In this document: piece by piece, positions 1 through 5,965 of the stretch | Layout of the letters: every line of letters begins with the position of its first letter | Position numbering within the stretch: position 1 is the first letter of the stretch | Source of the DNA: Gammaproteobacteria bacterium | GTDB taxonomy: Bacteria > Pseudomonadota > Gammaproteobacteria > Xanthomonadales > Xanthomonadaceae | NCBI GenBank assembly: GCA_012510865.1 | Contig: JAAZHF010000001.1 | Span: 1 to 9,081, forward strand | DNA length: 9,081 nucleotides | Direction: 5' to 3' | Notes under the pieces: model-generated | Databases searched by the model: none | What the model was told of the DNA's origin: nothing | The model's input: only the letters and a program-made list of their open reading frames with translations | Made by a program: the position numbers and the translations under genes

Positions 1-1
1 C

Positions 2-325
2 CTGCTGCGGCAGGCGCTGGAGAACCTGGTCGACAACGCCATCGCCCACTCCCCCCCCCGCGGCACCGTGGCCATGGCGCTGCGCGCGCTCGGCGACGGG
101 GTCGTACTCGAGGTCGTCGACGACGGCGCGGGGATCCCGGACTACGCGCTGGACCAGGTCTTCGAGCGCTTCTACTCGCTGCCGCGTCCGGGCGGCGGCG
201 GCCGCAGCAGCGGCATCGGCCTGACCTTCGTGGCCGAGGTGGCGCAGCTGCACGGCGGTCGCGCCTGGCTGCGCAACCGCGACGGGGGCGGCGCCGTGGC
301 CGGGATCGGGCTGCCCGCGGCCTGA
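2..325 (+). CDS. creC: CreC-type sensor histidine kinase, C-terminal part (5' end outside window)
   Basis: This is the last 107 residues of a membrane sensor kinase, and only the ATP-binding (HATPase_c) domain is visible. The frame is open from base 2 and ends with TGA at 323-325. All boxes are present in order: N box LENLVDNAIAHSP, G1 box DDGAGIP, F box VFERFYSLPRP and G2 box SSGIGLTFVAEVAQLHGG. The phrases GIPDYAL, RFYSLPRP and FVAEVAQL closely match what I know of E. coli CreC, and creD follows directly, as in the creABCD locus. CreC autophosphorylates on a His (upstream of the window) and passes the phosphate to CreB. In relatives such as Aeromonas and Stenotrophomonas the pair (BlrAB/CreBC) also influences beta-lactamase expression. 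A run of nine C at 51-59 encodes Ser-Pro-Pro and leaves the frame intact. The family is certain; the CreC assignment rests on motif wording and the neighbour. Confidence 0.88.
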   Translation: MLRQALENLVDNAIAHSPPRGTVAMALRALGDGVVLEVVDDGAGIPDYALDQVFERFYSLPRPGGGGRSSGIGLTFVAEVAQLHGGRAWLRNRDGGGAVAGIGLPAA

Positions 326-367
326 GCCGGCCCCGGCCGGTGACGCCGTCGCCCGGCGGCGCACCGC

Positions 368-383
368 TTCACGCCCGCCTCAC
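368..383 (+). promoter_or_regulatory. Putative cre/blr-tag (CreB binding site) upstream of creD
   Basis: The site reads TTCAC GCCCGC CTCAC. The known CreB/BlrA tag is TTCAC-N6-TTCAC, so this has the exact 6-bp spacer and 9 of 10 consensus bases. It lies in the 126-bp gap between creC and creD, 68 bp before the creD ATG. That is where a CreB-activated creD promoter would be expected. I see no convincing -10 hexamer below it. CreB control of creD is established in E. coli; here it is inferred from the motif and its position. Confidence 0.7.
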
Positions 384-451
384 CGTCGCGCCCCGGTGCG
401 CACACCCGGGGGACGGATCCTGCCCGCGGTTTTCCAACGGGAGGAACGGGC

Positions 452-2518
452 ATGCGCCTGTGGGTGAAGATGCTGATGGTGGCGGCGATGACGATCGCGA
501 TCCTGGTGCCGCTGGCGATGGTGCGCGGCGTGATCCAGGAGCGGCAGCAGCGGCGCGCGGAGGTGGTGGCCGACGTCGCCGCCAGCTACGGCGGGCGGCA
601 GTCCGTGTCGGGTCCGGTGCTGGTGGTGCCGTACACCGAGAACGTGCGCGAGCAGGTGGACGACGGCGCCGGGACGATGCGCACCACGGTGCGCCGGCCG
701 ACGCGGCACTGGACCTTCTTCCCCGAGACCCTGGTGGTGGACGGCGGGATGGTGCCCGGGACCCGCCGGCGCGGACTGCACGAGGTCCGGGTCTACGAGT
801 GGCAGGGCACGGTGCAGGCGCGCTTCGACGCGCGGATCCCCGACGACGCGCCGGCGGACGCGCAGCGGAGCATCGGCGAACCCTGGCTGGCGTTCGGGAT
901 CGCCGACGTGCGCGGGCTGCGCGAGCTGCCGCGGATGCAGGCCGGTGGGCGCGCGCTCGAGCTCGCCCAGGGCATCGGCCATGCGGACGGCCCCGGCGTG
1001 CACGCGCGGCTGGAGGCGCCCGCGGCCGGCGCGCGCCTGGCCTTCGACAGCCGGATCGACCTGCAGCTGCGCGGCACCGAGTCGTTCGCGATGGTGCCGC
1101 TGGCGCGCGACAACGACCTGCGCCTGCGCTCGGCCTGGCCGCACCCGCGCTTCGAGGGCCTGTCGCCGGTGCACGACCTGGACGCGGCCGGCTTCAGCGC
1201 GCAGTGGAAGGTCGCCTCGCTGTCCACCGATGCGCAGCGCAACCACCTCCGGAACGCATCGCTGGCGCGCAGCCACGATCCCCGTCCTGGATGGGCGCCC
1301 GACCCCGACGCCGCCGGCGTGACCCTGGTCGACCCGGTGGACGCCTATTTGCAGGCCGAGCGAGCGGCCAAGTACGGCCTGCTGTTCGTGCTGCTGACCT
1401 TCGTCGCGTTCTTCATGTTCGAACTGATCCGGCAGCGGCCGATCCATCCGATCCAGTACGCCCTGGTCGGGCTGGCGATCGCGATCTTCTTCCTGCTGCT
1501 GGTCAGCCTGGGCGAGCACGTCGCGTTCGGCCTGGCCTACCTGGTCGCCGCCGTCGCGTGCATCGGGCTGATCGGCTTCTACCTGTCGGCGGTGCTGGGC
1601 GGCGCGGCCCGCGGCGCCGGATTCTCGGCGATGCTGGCGACGCTGTACGCCGCGCTCTACGGCCTGCTGGTGTCCGAAGACAATGCGCTCGTGATGGGCG
1701 CCGGCCTGCTGTTCCTGGTGCTTGCCGCGATCATGGTGCTGACCCGGCGGATCGACTGGTACCGCGCGGGTGCGGCGCTGCCGCCGGCGGCGCGCTGCTC
1801 GCGCCGCCCGTCAGGTCAGCCCGGGGACGTGCGTGCCCAGCCACAGCGTGCCGCCACCGAGGATCGCGCCGATCACGGTGGCGGCGAGCACGTCGCTGGG
1901 CCAGTGCAGGCCGAGCACCACGCACGACAGCGCCACCAGCGCGGTGAATGGCATCAGCAGCCAGGTCAGCGAGGGGTAGTACGCCAGGGCGACGATGGTG
2001 AACGAGACCGCGTGCAGGGTGTGGCCCGAGGGGAAGCTGAACTCGTCCAGCGGCGCGATCCAGGCGCGGATGCGGACGTCGGCGGCGAAGGGCCGCGGTC
2101 GCCGCGTCCAGCGCTTCAGCGCGGTGTACAGCAGCAGCGCGACCGCGCCGGTGGCGGCCATGTGCGCGGAGGCGCGCAGCCCGTCGAAGCCGTCCAGCAG
2201 CACCAGCGCGGCCATCAGCGTGTACCAGGCCACGCCGTCGCCGGCGCGGCTGACGGCGGCGAACAGCCGCAGCACGCCGCCGCGCGCGCACCAGCCGTTG
2301 GTGCGCAGGCACAGGAAGCGGTCCGGGCCGCGATGGCGTTCAGGCGAGCGCAGGATGGACATCGGCATGGTTCCCGCGGCGGGCGATCCCCTCGAGCACG
2401 GCGTCGAAGTCGGCCGCGACCTGGGCCGGCCGCAGCGGCTGCACGGCCAGGCGGGCGTTGGCGCCCATCCAGCGCCGCGAGGCGTCCTCTAGAGAGAGAC
2501 GGCAGGCAGCGTCGATGA
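452..2518 (+). CDS. creD: CreD inner membrane protein, with lost stop codon and antisense-derived tail
   Basis: CreD (Pfam CreD, cell envelope integrity) is an inner membrane protein of the CreBC regulon whose biochemical role is not settled. The ATG at 452 has a strong GGGAGG seven bases upstream. Residues about 5-25 form one membrane segment. A periplasmic domain follows, with the family-like phrase FFPETLVVDG. Several more membrane segments lie between about residues 308 and 430, ending in LTRRIDWY (to residue 437, base about 1762). Known CreD proteins stop near residue 450. Here no stop occurs near that point in any plus frame, and this frame stays open to TGA at 2516-2518, giving 688 residues. 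The last 235-240 residues are Arg/Ala/Gln-rich, resemble no domain and are antisense to the PAP2 and glycosyltransferase genes. The genuine gene probably ended near 1800; TGC-TCG at 1796-1801 is one base from TGA or TAG. Treat the tail as an artefact or stop-loss extension. Confidence 0.8.
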   Translation: MRLWVKMLMVAAMTIAILVPLAMVRGVIQERQQRRAEVVADVAASYGGRQSVSGPVLVVPYTENVREQVDDGAGTMRTTVRRPTRHWTFFPETLVVDGGMVPGTRRRGLHEVRVYEWQGTVQARFDARIPDDAPADAQRSIGEPWLAFGIADVRGLRELPRMQAGGRALELAQGIGHADGPGVHARLEAPAAGARLAFDSRIDLQLRGTESFAMVPLARDNDLRLRSAWPHPRFEGLSPVHDLDAAGFSAQWKVASLSTDAQRNHLRNASLARSHDPRPGWAPDPDAAGVTLVDPVDAYLQAERAAKYGLLFVLLTFVAFFMFELIRQRPIHPIQYALVGLAIAIFFLLLVSLGEHVAFGLAYLVAAVACIGLIGFYLSAVLGGAARGAGFSAMLATLYAALYGLLVSEDNALVMGAGLLFLVLAAIMVLTRRIDWYRAGAALPPAARCSRRPSGQPGDVRAQPQRAATEDRADHGGGEHVAGPVQAEHHARQRHQRGEWHQQPGQRGVVRQGDDGERDRVQGVARGEAELVQRRDPGADADVGGEGPRSPRPALQRGVQQQRDRAGGGHVRGGAQPVEAVQQHQRGHQRVPGHAVAGAADGGEQPQHAAARAPAVGAQAQEAVRAAMAFRRAQDGHRHGSRGGRSPRARRRSRPRPGPAAAAARPGGRWRPSSAARRPLERDGRQRR
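1811..2368 (-). CDS. PAP2-superfamily membrane phosphatase (altered catalytic motif)
   Basis: This is a 185-residue membrane protein of the type-2 phosphatidic acid phosphatase family, which removes phosphate from lipid phosphates (phosphatidate, undecaprenyl pyrophosphate and similar) at the membrane face. Motif 1 is at residues 85-93 (K-x6-RP as KRWTRRPRP) and motif 2 is PSGH at 113-116. Motif 3 is expected as SR-x5-H-x3-D but reads S148-C149-x5-H155-x3-D159. The Arg that contacts the phosphoryl group is therefore Cys, codon TGC at 1924-1922, one transition from CGC. Hydrophobic stretches near 48-60, 68-83, 118-145 and 161-178 fit a multi-pass protein. The start overlaps the end of the upstream glycosyltransferase by 29 bp, implying co-transcription and translational coupling. 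The Met two codons later is an alternative start. The lipid substrate cannot be read from sequence, and activity is doubtful given the Arg loss. Confidence 0.87.
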   Translation of the reverse strand: MPMSILRSPERHRGPDRFLCLRTNGWCARGGVLRLFAAVSRAGDGVAWYTLMAALVLLDGFDGLRASAHMAATGAVALLLYTALKRWTRRPRPFAADVRIRAWIAPLDEFSFPSGHTLHAVSFTIVALAYYPSLTWLLMPFTALVALSCVVLGLHWPSDVLAATVIGAILGGGTLWLGTHVPGLT

Positions 2519-3491
2519 AGCCGGCTTCGTCGTGCCGGGCGACGGCGGCGCCGTGGGCGCCGTGCTTCAGGTGCTCGGCCGCGGCGCCGTAGCGGTAGGC
2601 GACCGTGGCGACGCCGCTGGACATCGCCTCGATGGTGACGTTGCCGAAGGTTTCGGACAGGCTCGGGAACAGGAACAGGTCGACGCTTGCGAAGTGCCGC
2701 GCGAGGTCGTCGCCGCGGCGCGTGCCGCAGTAGATGAAGTCGGGGTTGGCGGCGCGGATCGACGCGAGCGCCGGGCCGTCGCCGACCCAGATGAAGCGCG
2801 CGTCGGGGCGCAGCACCTGCAGCGCGCGGAAGGCACGCACCGCCAGGTCCAGGTTCTTTTCCGGGGCCACCCGGCCGATATAGGCCACTGCGAGCCCATC
2901 CGGGCCCACGCCCCAGCGGGCACGCAGCTCCGGGTCGCGGTGCGCGGGATCGAAGCGCCGGGTATCGACCGCCCGCGGCAGGTGCACGGGGCGGCGGAAG
3001 CCGAGCCGCGCGAGTTCGGCGGCCAGCTCGCGGGTCGGCACCAGGGTGGCCGCGGCGCGGTTGTGGAAGCGGCGCATCCAGGCCAGCGCCAGCGGCTGCA
3101 TCCAGGCGAGGCCGTAGTCGCGCATGTAGTGGTCGAAGCGCGTGTGGAAGCCGGACGCGACCGGGATGCCCAGCGACTTCGCCGCGCGCATCGCCGACCA
3201 GCCCAGCGGACCCTCGGTGGCGATGTAGATCGCGTCGGGCCGCTGCCGTCGCCAGAGGCGGCGCAGCCGTCCGGCGCAGGGGAGGCCGAAGCGCAGGCCG
3301 GCGTACAGCGGCAGGCTCGCCCCGGCGGTGCGCACGACGCCGTCGCCGGGCTGTTCGCCGCGGTGCCGGCGCGGGCGTACCAGCGCGACGTCGTGGCCGC
3401 GGGCGCGGAGCCCGCGCTCCAGCTCCTGCACGGTGAGCGCGACGCCGTTGACTTCCGGCGGCCAGGTTTCGGTGACGATCGCGTAGCGCAT
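2340..3491 (-). CDS. GT4 glycosyltransferase, glycolipid-type (MgtA/SqdX-like)
   Basis: This is a retaining GT-B glycosyltransferase of 383 residues, transferring a sugar from a nucleotide donor, probably at the cytoplasmic membrane face. The N-terminal domain opens with ETWPPEVNGVALTV (residues 8-21), typical of the MgtA/PimB/SqdX group, and contains GFHTRFDHYMRDYG around 114-127. The C-terminal domain has the donor-phosphate loop GRVAPEKNLD (206-215) and the EX7E motif E280/E288 in SETFGNVTIEA. Length is normal for the family. The ATG at 3491 has GGAG six bases upstream. The gene sits 78 bp after the porin and overlaps the PAP2 gene by 29 bp. Relatives make mannosyl-, glucosyl- or sulfoquinovosyl-lipids, several of them under phosphate limitation. 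With a phosphatase and a phosphate-type porin beside it, a role in glycolipids replacing phospholipids is a reasonable inference, but sugar and acceptor are unknown. Confidence 0.88.
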   Translation of the reverse strand: MRYAIVTETWPPEVNGVALTVQELERGLRARGHDVALVRPRRHRGEQPGDGVVRTAGASLPLYAGLRFGLPCAGRLRRLWRRQRPDAIYIATEGPLGWSAMRAAKSLGIPVASGFHTRFDHYMRDYGLAWMQPLALAWMRRFHNRAAATLVPTRELAAELARLGFRRPVHLPRAVDTRRFDPAHRDPELRARWGVGPDGLAVAYIGRVAPEKNLDLAVRAFRALQVLRPDARFIWVGDGPALASIRAANPDFIYCGTRRGDDLARHFASVDLFLFPSLSETFGNVTIEAMSSGVATVAYRYGAAAEHLKHGAHGAAVARHDEAGFIDAACRLSLEDASRRWMGANARLAVQPLRPAQVAADFDAVLEGIARRGNHADVHPALA

Positions 3492-3549
3492 GCGGGACTC
3501 CGTTTGACCGAAGTCTGGAGCCCCGCGGTGTCCCGCCGGTTGCGGCCGT

Positions 3550-3567
3550 GTGACGACGCGGTGACGC
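3550..3567 (-). promoter_or_regulatory. Weak Pho-box-like direct repeat before the glycosyltransferase
   Basis: On the minus strand the site reads GCGTCAC CGCG TCGTCAC: two GTCAC cores with an 11-bp period. The period and the CGCG spacer are the same as in the better Pho box before the porin. The first two bases of each half-site differ from the CTGTCAT consensus. It lies between the porin stop (3570) and the glycosyltransferase start (3491), about 59 bp upstream of the ATG. No clear -10 follows. PhoB binding is an inference. Confidence 0.4.
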
Positions 3568-3569
3568 GG

Positions 3570-4727
3570 CTACCAGTGCAGCTGTACGCGCGCCTCCACG
3601 ATCGACGGGTCGTCGTGCACCGCCACGCCCGTGGCGGGGTCGGTGCGGCGGCTGGCGACGTCGACGTAGTTGAGCATCAGCTTGGCGTTGTCGCGCCAGT
3701 ACCAGTTCACGCCGACCGTCCAGGCCTCCATGCGGCCGCCGCGCACGGGGCCGTCGTCGAGGTCGAGCTGGTCGTAGCGCAGGCCGAACTGCCACAGGCC
3801 GCCGCCTTCCACCGTGGTGCGCGGCAGGCCGCCGCGGTAGCCCCAGGTGGCGCCGTTCGGCGTCCACAGCGCGCTGGCATAGCCGCCCTGGGCGTCGTAG
3901 TCGCCGCTCGCGATGCGGTCGGCGCGCGACAGGAAGTACTCGCCCTGCAGCTTCAGCGGACCGGCGATCCACATCGCCTCGAGGCCGGTCGTGGCGACCC
4001 GGTCGACGTCGGCCAGGGCGCCGCTGTCGACCAGGCGCACGGCGGCCATGTCGGCGTTGGGGCGCGCGCGCTGGCGCAGAAGGTCGCCGTCGGTGTCGCG
4101 GTCGACGTGGCTCAGGCCAAGGTGCAGCACCCGGTCCCCGGAGCGCAGCGGCGCCCACCAGGCGCGGGCGCCGTAGCCGGCGCCGCCGGCGTCGTCGTCC
4201 AGGTTGCGGCCGAACCAGCCCAGCGTGGCGCCGTGGGCGCCGGCATCGTAGGTCCAGGACGCGCCCAGGCGGCGGCCGGTGGCGAAGACGCCGGTGGCGG
4301 CGGCCTTGGCGATGAAGTCGTTGTTCCGCGAGGAGGACAGTTCCTCGAGGCTGTTGGGCTGCTTGGACTGGCCGAACAGCAGGGTGTGCTTCGGCCCGCC
4401 GTCGCCGCCGAAGCTCCAGGAGACGTTGTTGTCGAGGTAGTTCTCGCCCTCGATGTCGTAGCCGACCACCCAGGCGAAGCCACCCGGGCCGCTGCCCTTC
4501 AGCGCCAGTTCGAAGCGGCGGATGCCGGTGGCGCGGTCGCGGCCGTCGGGCCGCCCGTCGAGGTCGGCGAGGTCGTTGTCGAACCAGTAGCCGTCGACCT
4601 GGAACATGCCCTCGAATCCGACCTCGGAGCCGGCCACCGTGCCCAGCGGAACCTCGGCCTGGGCGGGAAACACGCAGGCGCCGGCAAGGCCGGAGGCGAG
4701 GACGAGGGGACGGATCAGGGAGTTCAT
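3570..4727 (-). CDS. OprO/OprP-family outer membrane porin
   Basis: This is a 385-residue outer membrane beta-barrel of the phosphate-selective porin O/P family (Pfam Porin_O_P). Residues 1-24 form a signal peptide ending in PAQA before Glu. The mature chain alternates short polar and aromatic strands and ends in Trp (VQLHW), the usual C-terminal signal for barrel assembly. The phrase FGQSKQPNSLEELSSSRNND (residues about 118-137) corresponds to the family's GQ-K-P-SLEEL-SSR region. Such porins form anion-preferring channels; in Pseudomonas OprP takes up phosphate and OprO polyphosphate, but selectivity cannot be fixed from sequence. No good Shine-Dalgarno precedes the ATG at 4727. A Pho box lies about 120 bp upstream, which supports induction under phosphate limitation and a phosphate-related role. 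The glycosyltransferase and PAP2 genes follow on the same strand. Confidence 0.88.
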   Translation of the reverse strand: MNSLIRPLVLASGLAGACVFPAQAEVPLGTVAGSEVGFEGMFQVDGYWFDNDLADLDGRPDGRDRATGIRRFELALKGSGPGGFAWVVGYDIEGENYLDNNVSWSFGGDGGPKHTLLFGQSKQPNSLEELSSSRNNDFIAKAAATGVFATGRRLGASWTYDAGAHGATLGWFGRNLDDDAGGAGYGARAWWAPLRSGDRVLHLGLSHVDRDTDGDLLRQRARPNADMAAVRLVDSGALADVDRVATTGLEAMWIAGPLKLQGEYFLSRADRIASGDYDAQGGYASALWTPNGATWGYRGGLPRTTVEGGGLWQFGLRYDQLDLDDGPVRGGRMEAWTVGVNWYWRDNAKLMLNYVDVASRRTDPATGVAVHDDPSIVEARVQLHW

Positions 4728-4847
4728 GCAGTGGCCACGGGTCGGCGGAGGAGGCGGGATTCTAGCGTCGGGGCATGTCGCGGCCCTGCGAGGATGCGTC
4801 GCGGACGCTGCGTTCCAGCCCCGGTGCCGCCAGCCTGCGCGTGGTCG

Positions 4848-4865
4848 ATGACGGCGCGATGACAG
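4848..4865 (-). promoter_or_regulatory. Pho box (PhoB site) upstream of the porin
   Basis: On the minus strand the site reads CTGTCAT CGCG CCGTCAT. The PhoB consensus is two CTGTCAT-type 7-mers separated by 4 bp. The first half is perfect, the second has one mismatch and the spacing is exact. It lies just after the nth stop codon and 121 bp before the porin ATG. PhoB normally stands in for the -35 element, so a -10 is expected 10-11 bp downstream; only a poor CAGGCT is found there (4837-4832). A better -10-like TAGAAT sits much closer to the gene at 4764-4759. The motif is clear; the transcription start is not. Confidence 0.75.
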
Positions 4866-4872
4866 CCGCGGC

Positions 4873-5517
4873 TCAGGCGGCCTCGGCCGATGTCTTGTCC
4901 GGATAGGTGCAGAGGTCGCGGATCACGCAGTGTCCGCACTCGGGCCGCCGTGCCTTGCACACGTAGCGGCCGGGCAGGATCAGCCAGTGGTGGGCGGCGT
5001 GCAGGAACTCCGCCGGCACCCGCTTGAGCAGCCGGTCCTCGACCGCGCGCACGTCCTTGCCATAGGCCAGCCCGGTGCGGTTGGAGACGCGGAAGATGTG
5101 CGTGTCCACGGCCATGGTCGGCTGTCCGAAGGCGGTGTTGAGCACCACGTTGGCGGTCTTGCGGCCGACGCCGGGCAGGGCCTCGAGCTCCTCGCGCGTG
5201 CGCGGGACCTCGCCTCCGTGGCGCTCCAGCAGGAGTCTGGCCATCGCCACCACGTTGGCCGCCTTGGCGTTGTACAGGCCGATGGTGTTGATGTAGCGCT
5301 TCAGCCCTTCCTCGCCCAGCGCCGCGATCGCCGCGGGCGTGTTCGCGACGGGGAACAGGCGCCGCGTCGCCTTGTTCACTCCGACGTCGGTCGCCTGCGC
5401 CGACAGCGTCACCGCCACCAGGAGTTCGTAGGGCGTCGAGTATTCGAGCTCGGTGGCCGGCTTCGGGTCGAGCTCCCGGAAGCGTTCAAACATGTCGCGC
5501 ACGTGGGCCGTGGGCAT
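4873..5517 (-). CDS. nth: Endonuclease III (base-excision DNA glycosylase/AP lyase)
   Basis: Nth removes oxidised pyrimidines from DNA and cleaves the abasic site. Starting at the ATG at 5517 the protein has 214 residues, and its landmarks fall at the same numbers as in E. coli Nth. The helix-hairpin-helix is LPGVGRKTA with catalytic Lys120, catalytic Asp138 is in AVDTHIFRV, and the [4Fe-4S] cysteines are 187, 194, 197 and 203 (C-x6-C-x2-C-x5-C). This agreement supports the start chosen. An adjacent in-frame GTG just upstream and a Met nine residues in are alternatives. One oddity is residue 182: the usual LHGRY just before the cluster reads LPGRY, so a conserved His is Pro. The gene is third in a same-strand run, 29 bp after the hypothetical gene. 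In E. coli nth follows the rnf genes; none are seen here. Confidence 0.95.
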   Translation of the reverse strand: MPTAHVRDMFERFRELDPKPATELEYSTPYELLVAVTLSAQATDVGVNKATRRLFPVANTPAAIAALGEEGLKRYINTIGLYNAKAANVVAMARLLLERHGGEVPRTREELEALPGVGRKTANVVLNTAFGQPTMAVDTHIFRVSNRTGLAYGKDVRAVEDRLLKRVPAEFLHAAHHWLILPGRYVCKARRPECGHCVIRDLCTYPDKTSAEAA

Positions 5518-5546
5518 CACCCGGCCGCGGCGCTCCCGCCGGGCGC

Positions 5547-5960
5547 TCAAGGCTTGCGGCCCGCGGCGCGCGCCCGCGCACGGGCGAGCGCGGCCGCCGC
5601 GGCCGGCGGCAGGGGCGGGGGCGTCGCGGCCGCCGCGGCGTCGTCTCCGGGGGCGGGGCGCTTCGCTGCCGCCGCTGGAGTCGTGCGTGCGCGCTTGCGT
5701 TCGCCCGCGATGCGATCGAGCCGCAGGGAGCGGGCGCGGAAGCGCTCGCGCGCGGCCCAGGCGGCGAGCAGGCGGTCGCGGGCCGCCGCCAGGGCGGCGT
5801 TGTCGGCCGCGTCCAGCCCATCCAGCGGCCTGAATGCCGCGAGCCCGGCATCGATCGCGGCGTCCACGTCGTCGTCGCGGAGCAGGGCCAGGATGCGGCG
5901 CGCGGCCGTCGCGTCGGGCGCGGCCTGGTTGCCGTCGGAAGGACCGTTCACTGCCGCCAT
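5547..5960 (-). CDS. Hypothetical protein, Ala/Arg/Pro-rich C-terminus
   Basis: I do not recognise a named family. The frame encodes 137 residues from an ATG at 5960, five bases after the stop of the upstream hydratase gene, so translation is probably coupled. No clear Shine-Dalgarno is visible, and the frame stays open further upstream without a better start. Residues 15-88 look like a compact helical domain: an ARRILALLRDDDVDAAIDAG helix pair, then RDRLLAAWAARERFRARSLRLDR, which is strongly amphipathic. From about residue 90 the sequence becomes low complexity, with Ala runs, a PPPLPP stretch and a basic ARARARAAGRK end, probably disordered and possibly nucleic-acid-binding. The position between the hydratase and nth, with tight spacing on both sides, argues for a real gene. 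It is cytosolic by appearance, with no signal peptide or membrane segment. Function is unknown. Confidence 0.65.
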   Translation of the reverse strand: MAAVNGPSDGNQAAPDATAARRILALLRDDDVDAAIDAGLAAFRPLDGLDAADNAALAAARDRLLAAWAARERFRARSLRLDRIAGERKRARTTPAAAAKRPAPGDDAAAAATPPPLPPAAAAALARARARAAGRKP

Positions 5961-5965
5961 CGCGC

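Noticed and set aside
380..1519. 379-codon minus-strand open frame opposite creD
   Set aside because: Antisense shadow rich in His, Arg and Gln with no recognisable motif; creD on the other strand has clear family features.
340..1947. 535-codon plus-strand open frame over creD
   Set aside because: It is the shifted frame of creD, extremely Arg/Gly/Ala-rich with no domain. High GC suppresses stops and makes such shadows.
2215..4158. 647-codon minus-strand open frame overlapping three genes
   Set aside because: Shifted-frame shadow with an Arg/Ala/Pro repeat-like composition.
4759..4764. TAGAAT as the -10 of a Pho-box promoter for the porin
   Set aside because: It is more than 80 bp from the Pho box, where about 10-11 bp is expected, and no -35 is seen at 16-18 bp. 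It could belong to a separate weak promoter.
2532..4862. 776-codon plus-strand open frame opposite the glycosyltransferase and porin
   Set aside because: Long but low-complexity Val/Ala/Gly/Gln-rich translation with no domain. Both genes beneath it have intact family motifs, a signal peptide and a ribosome site.
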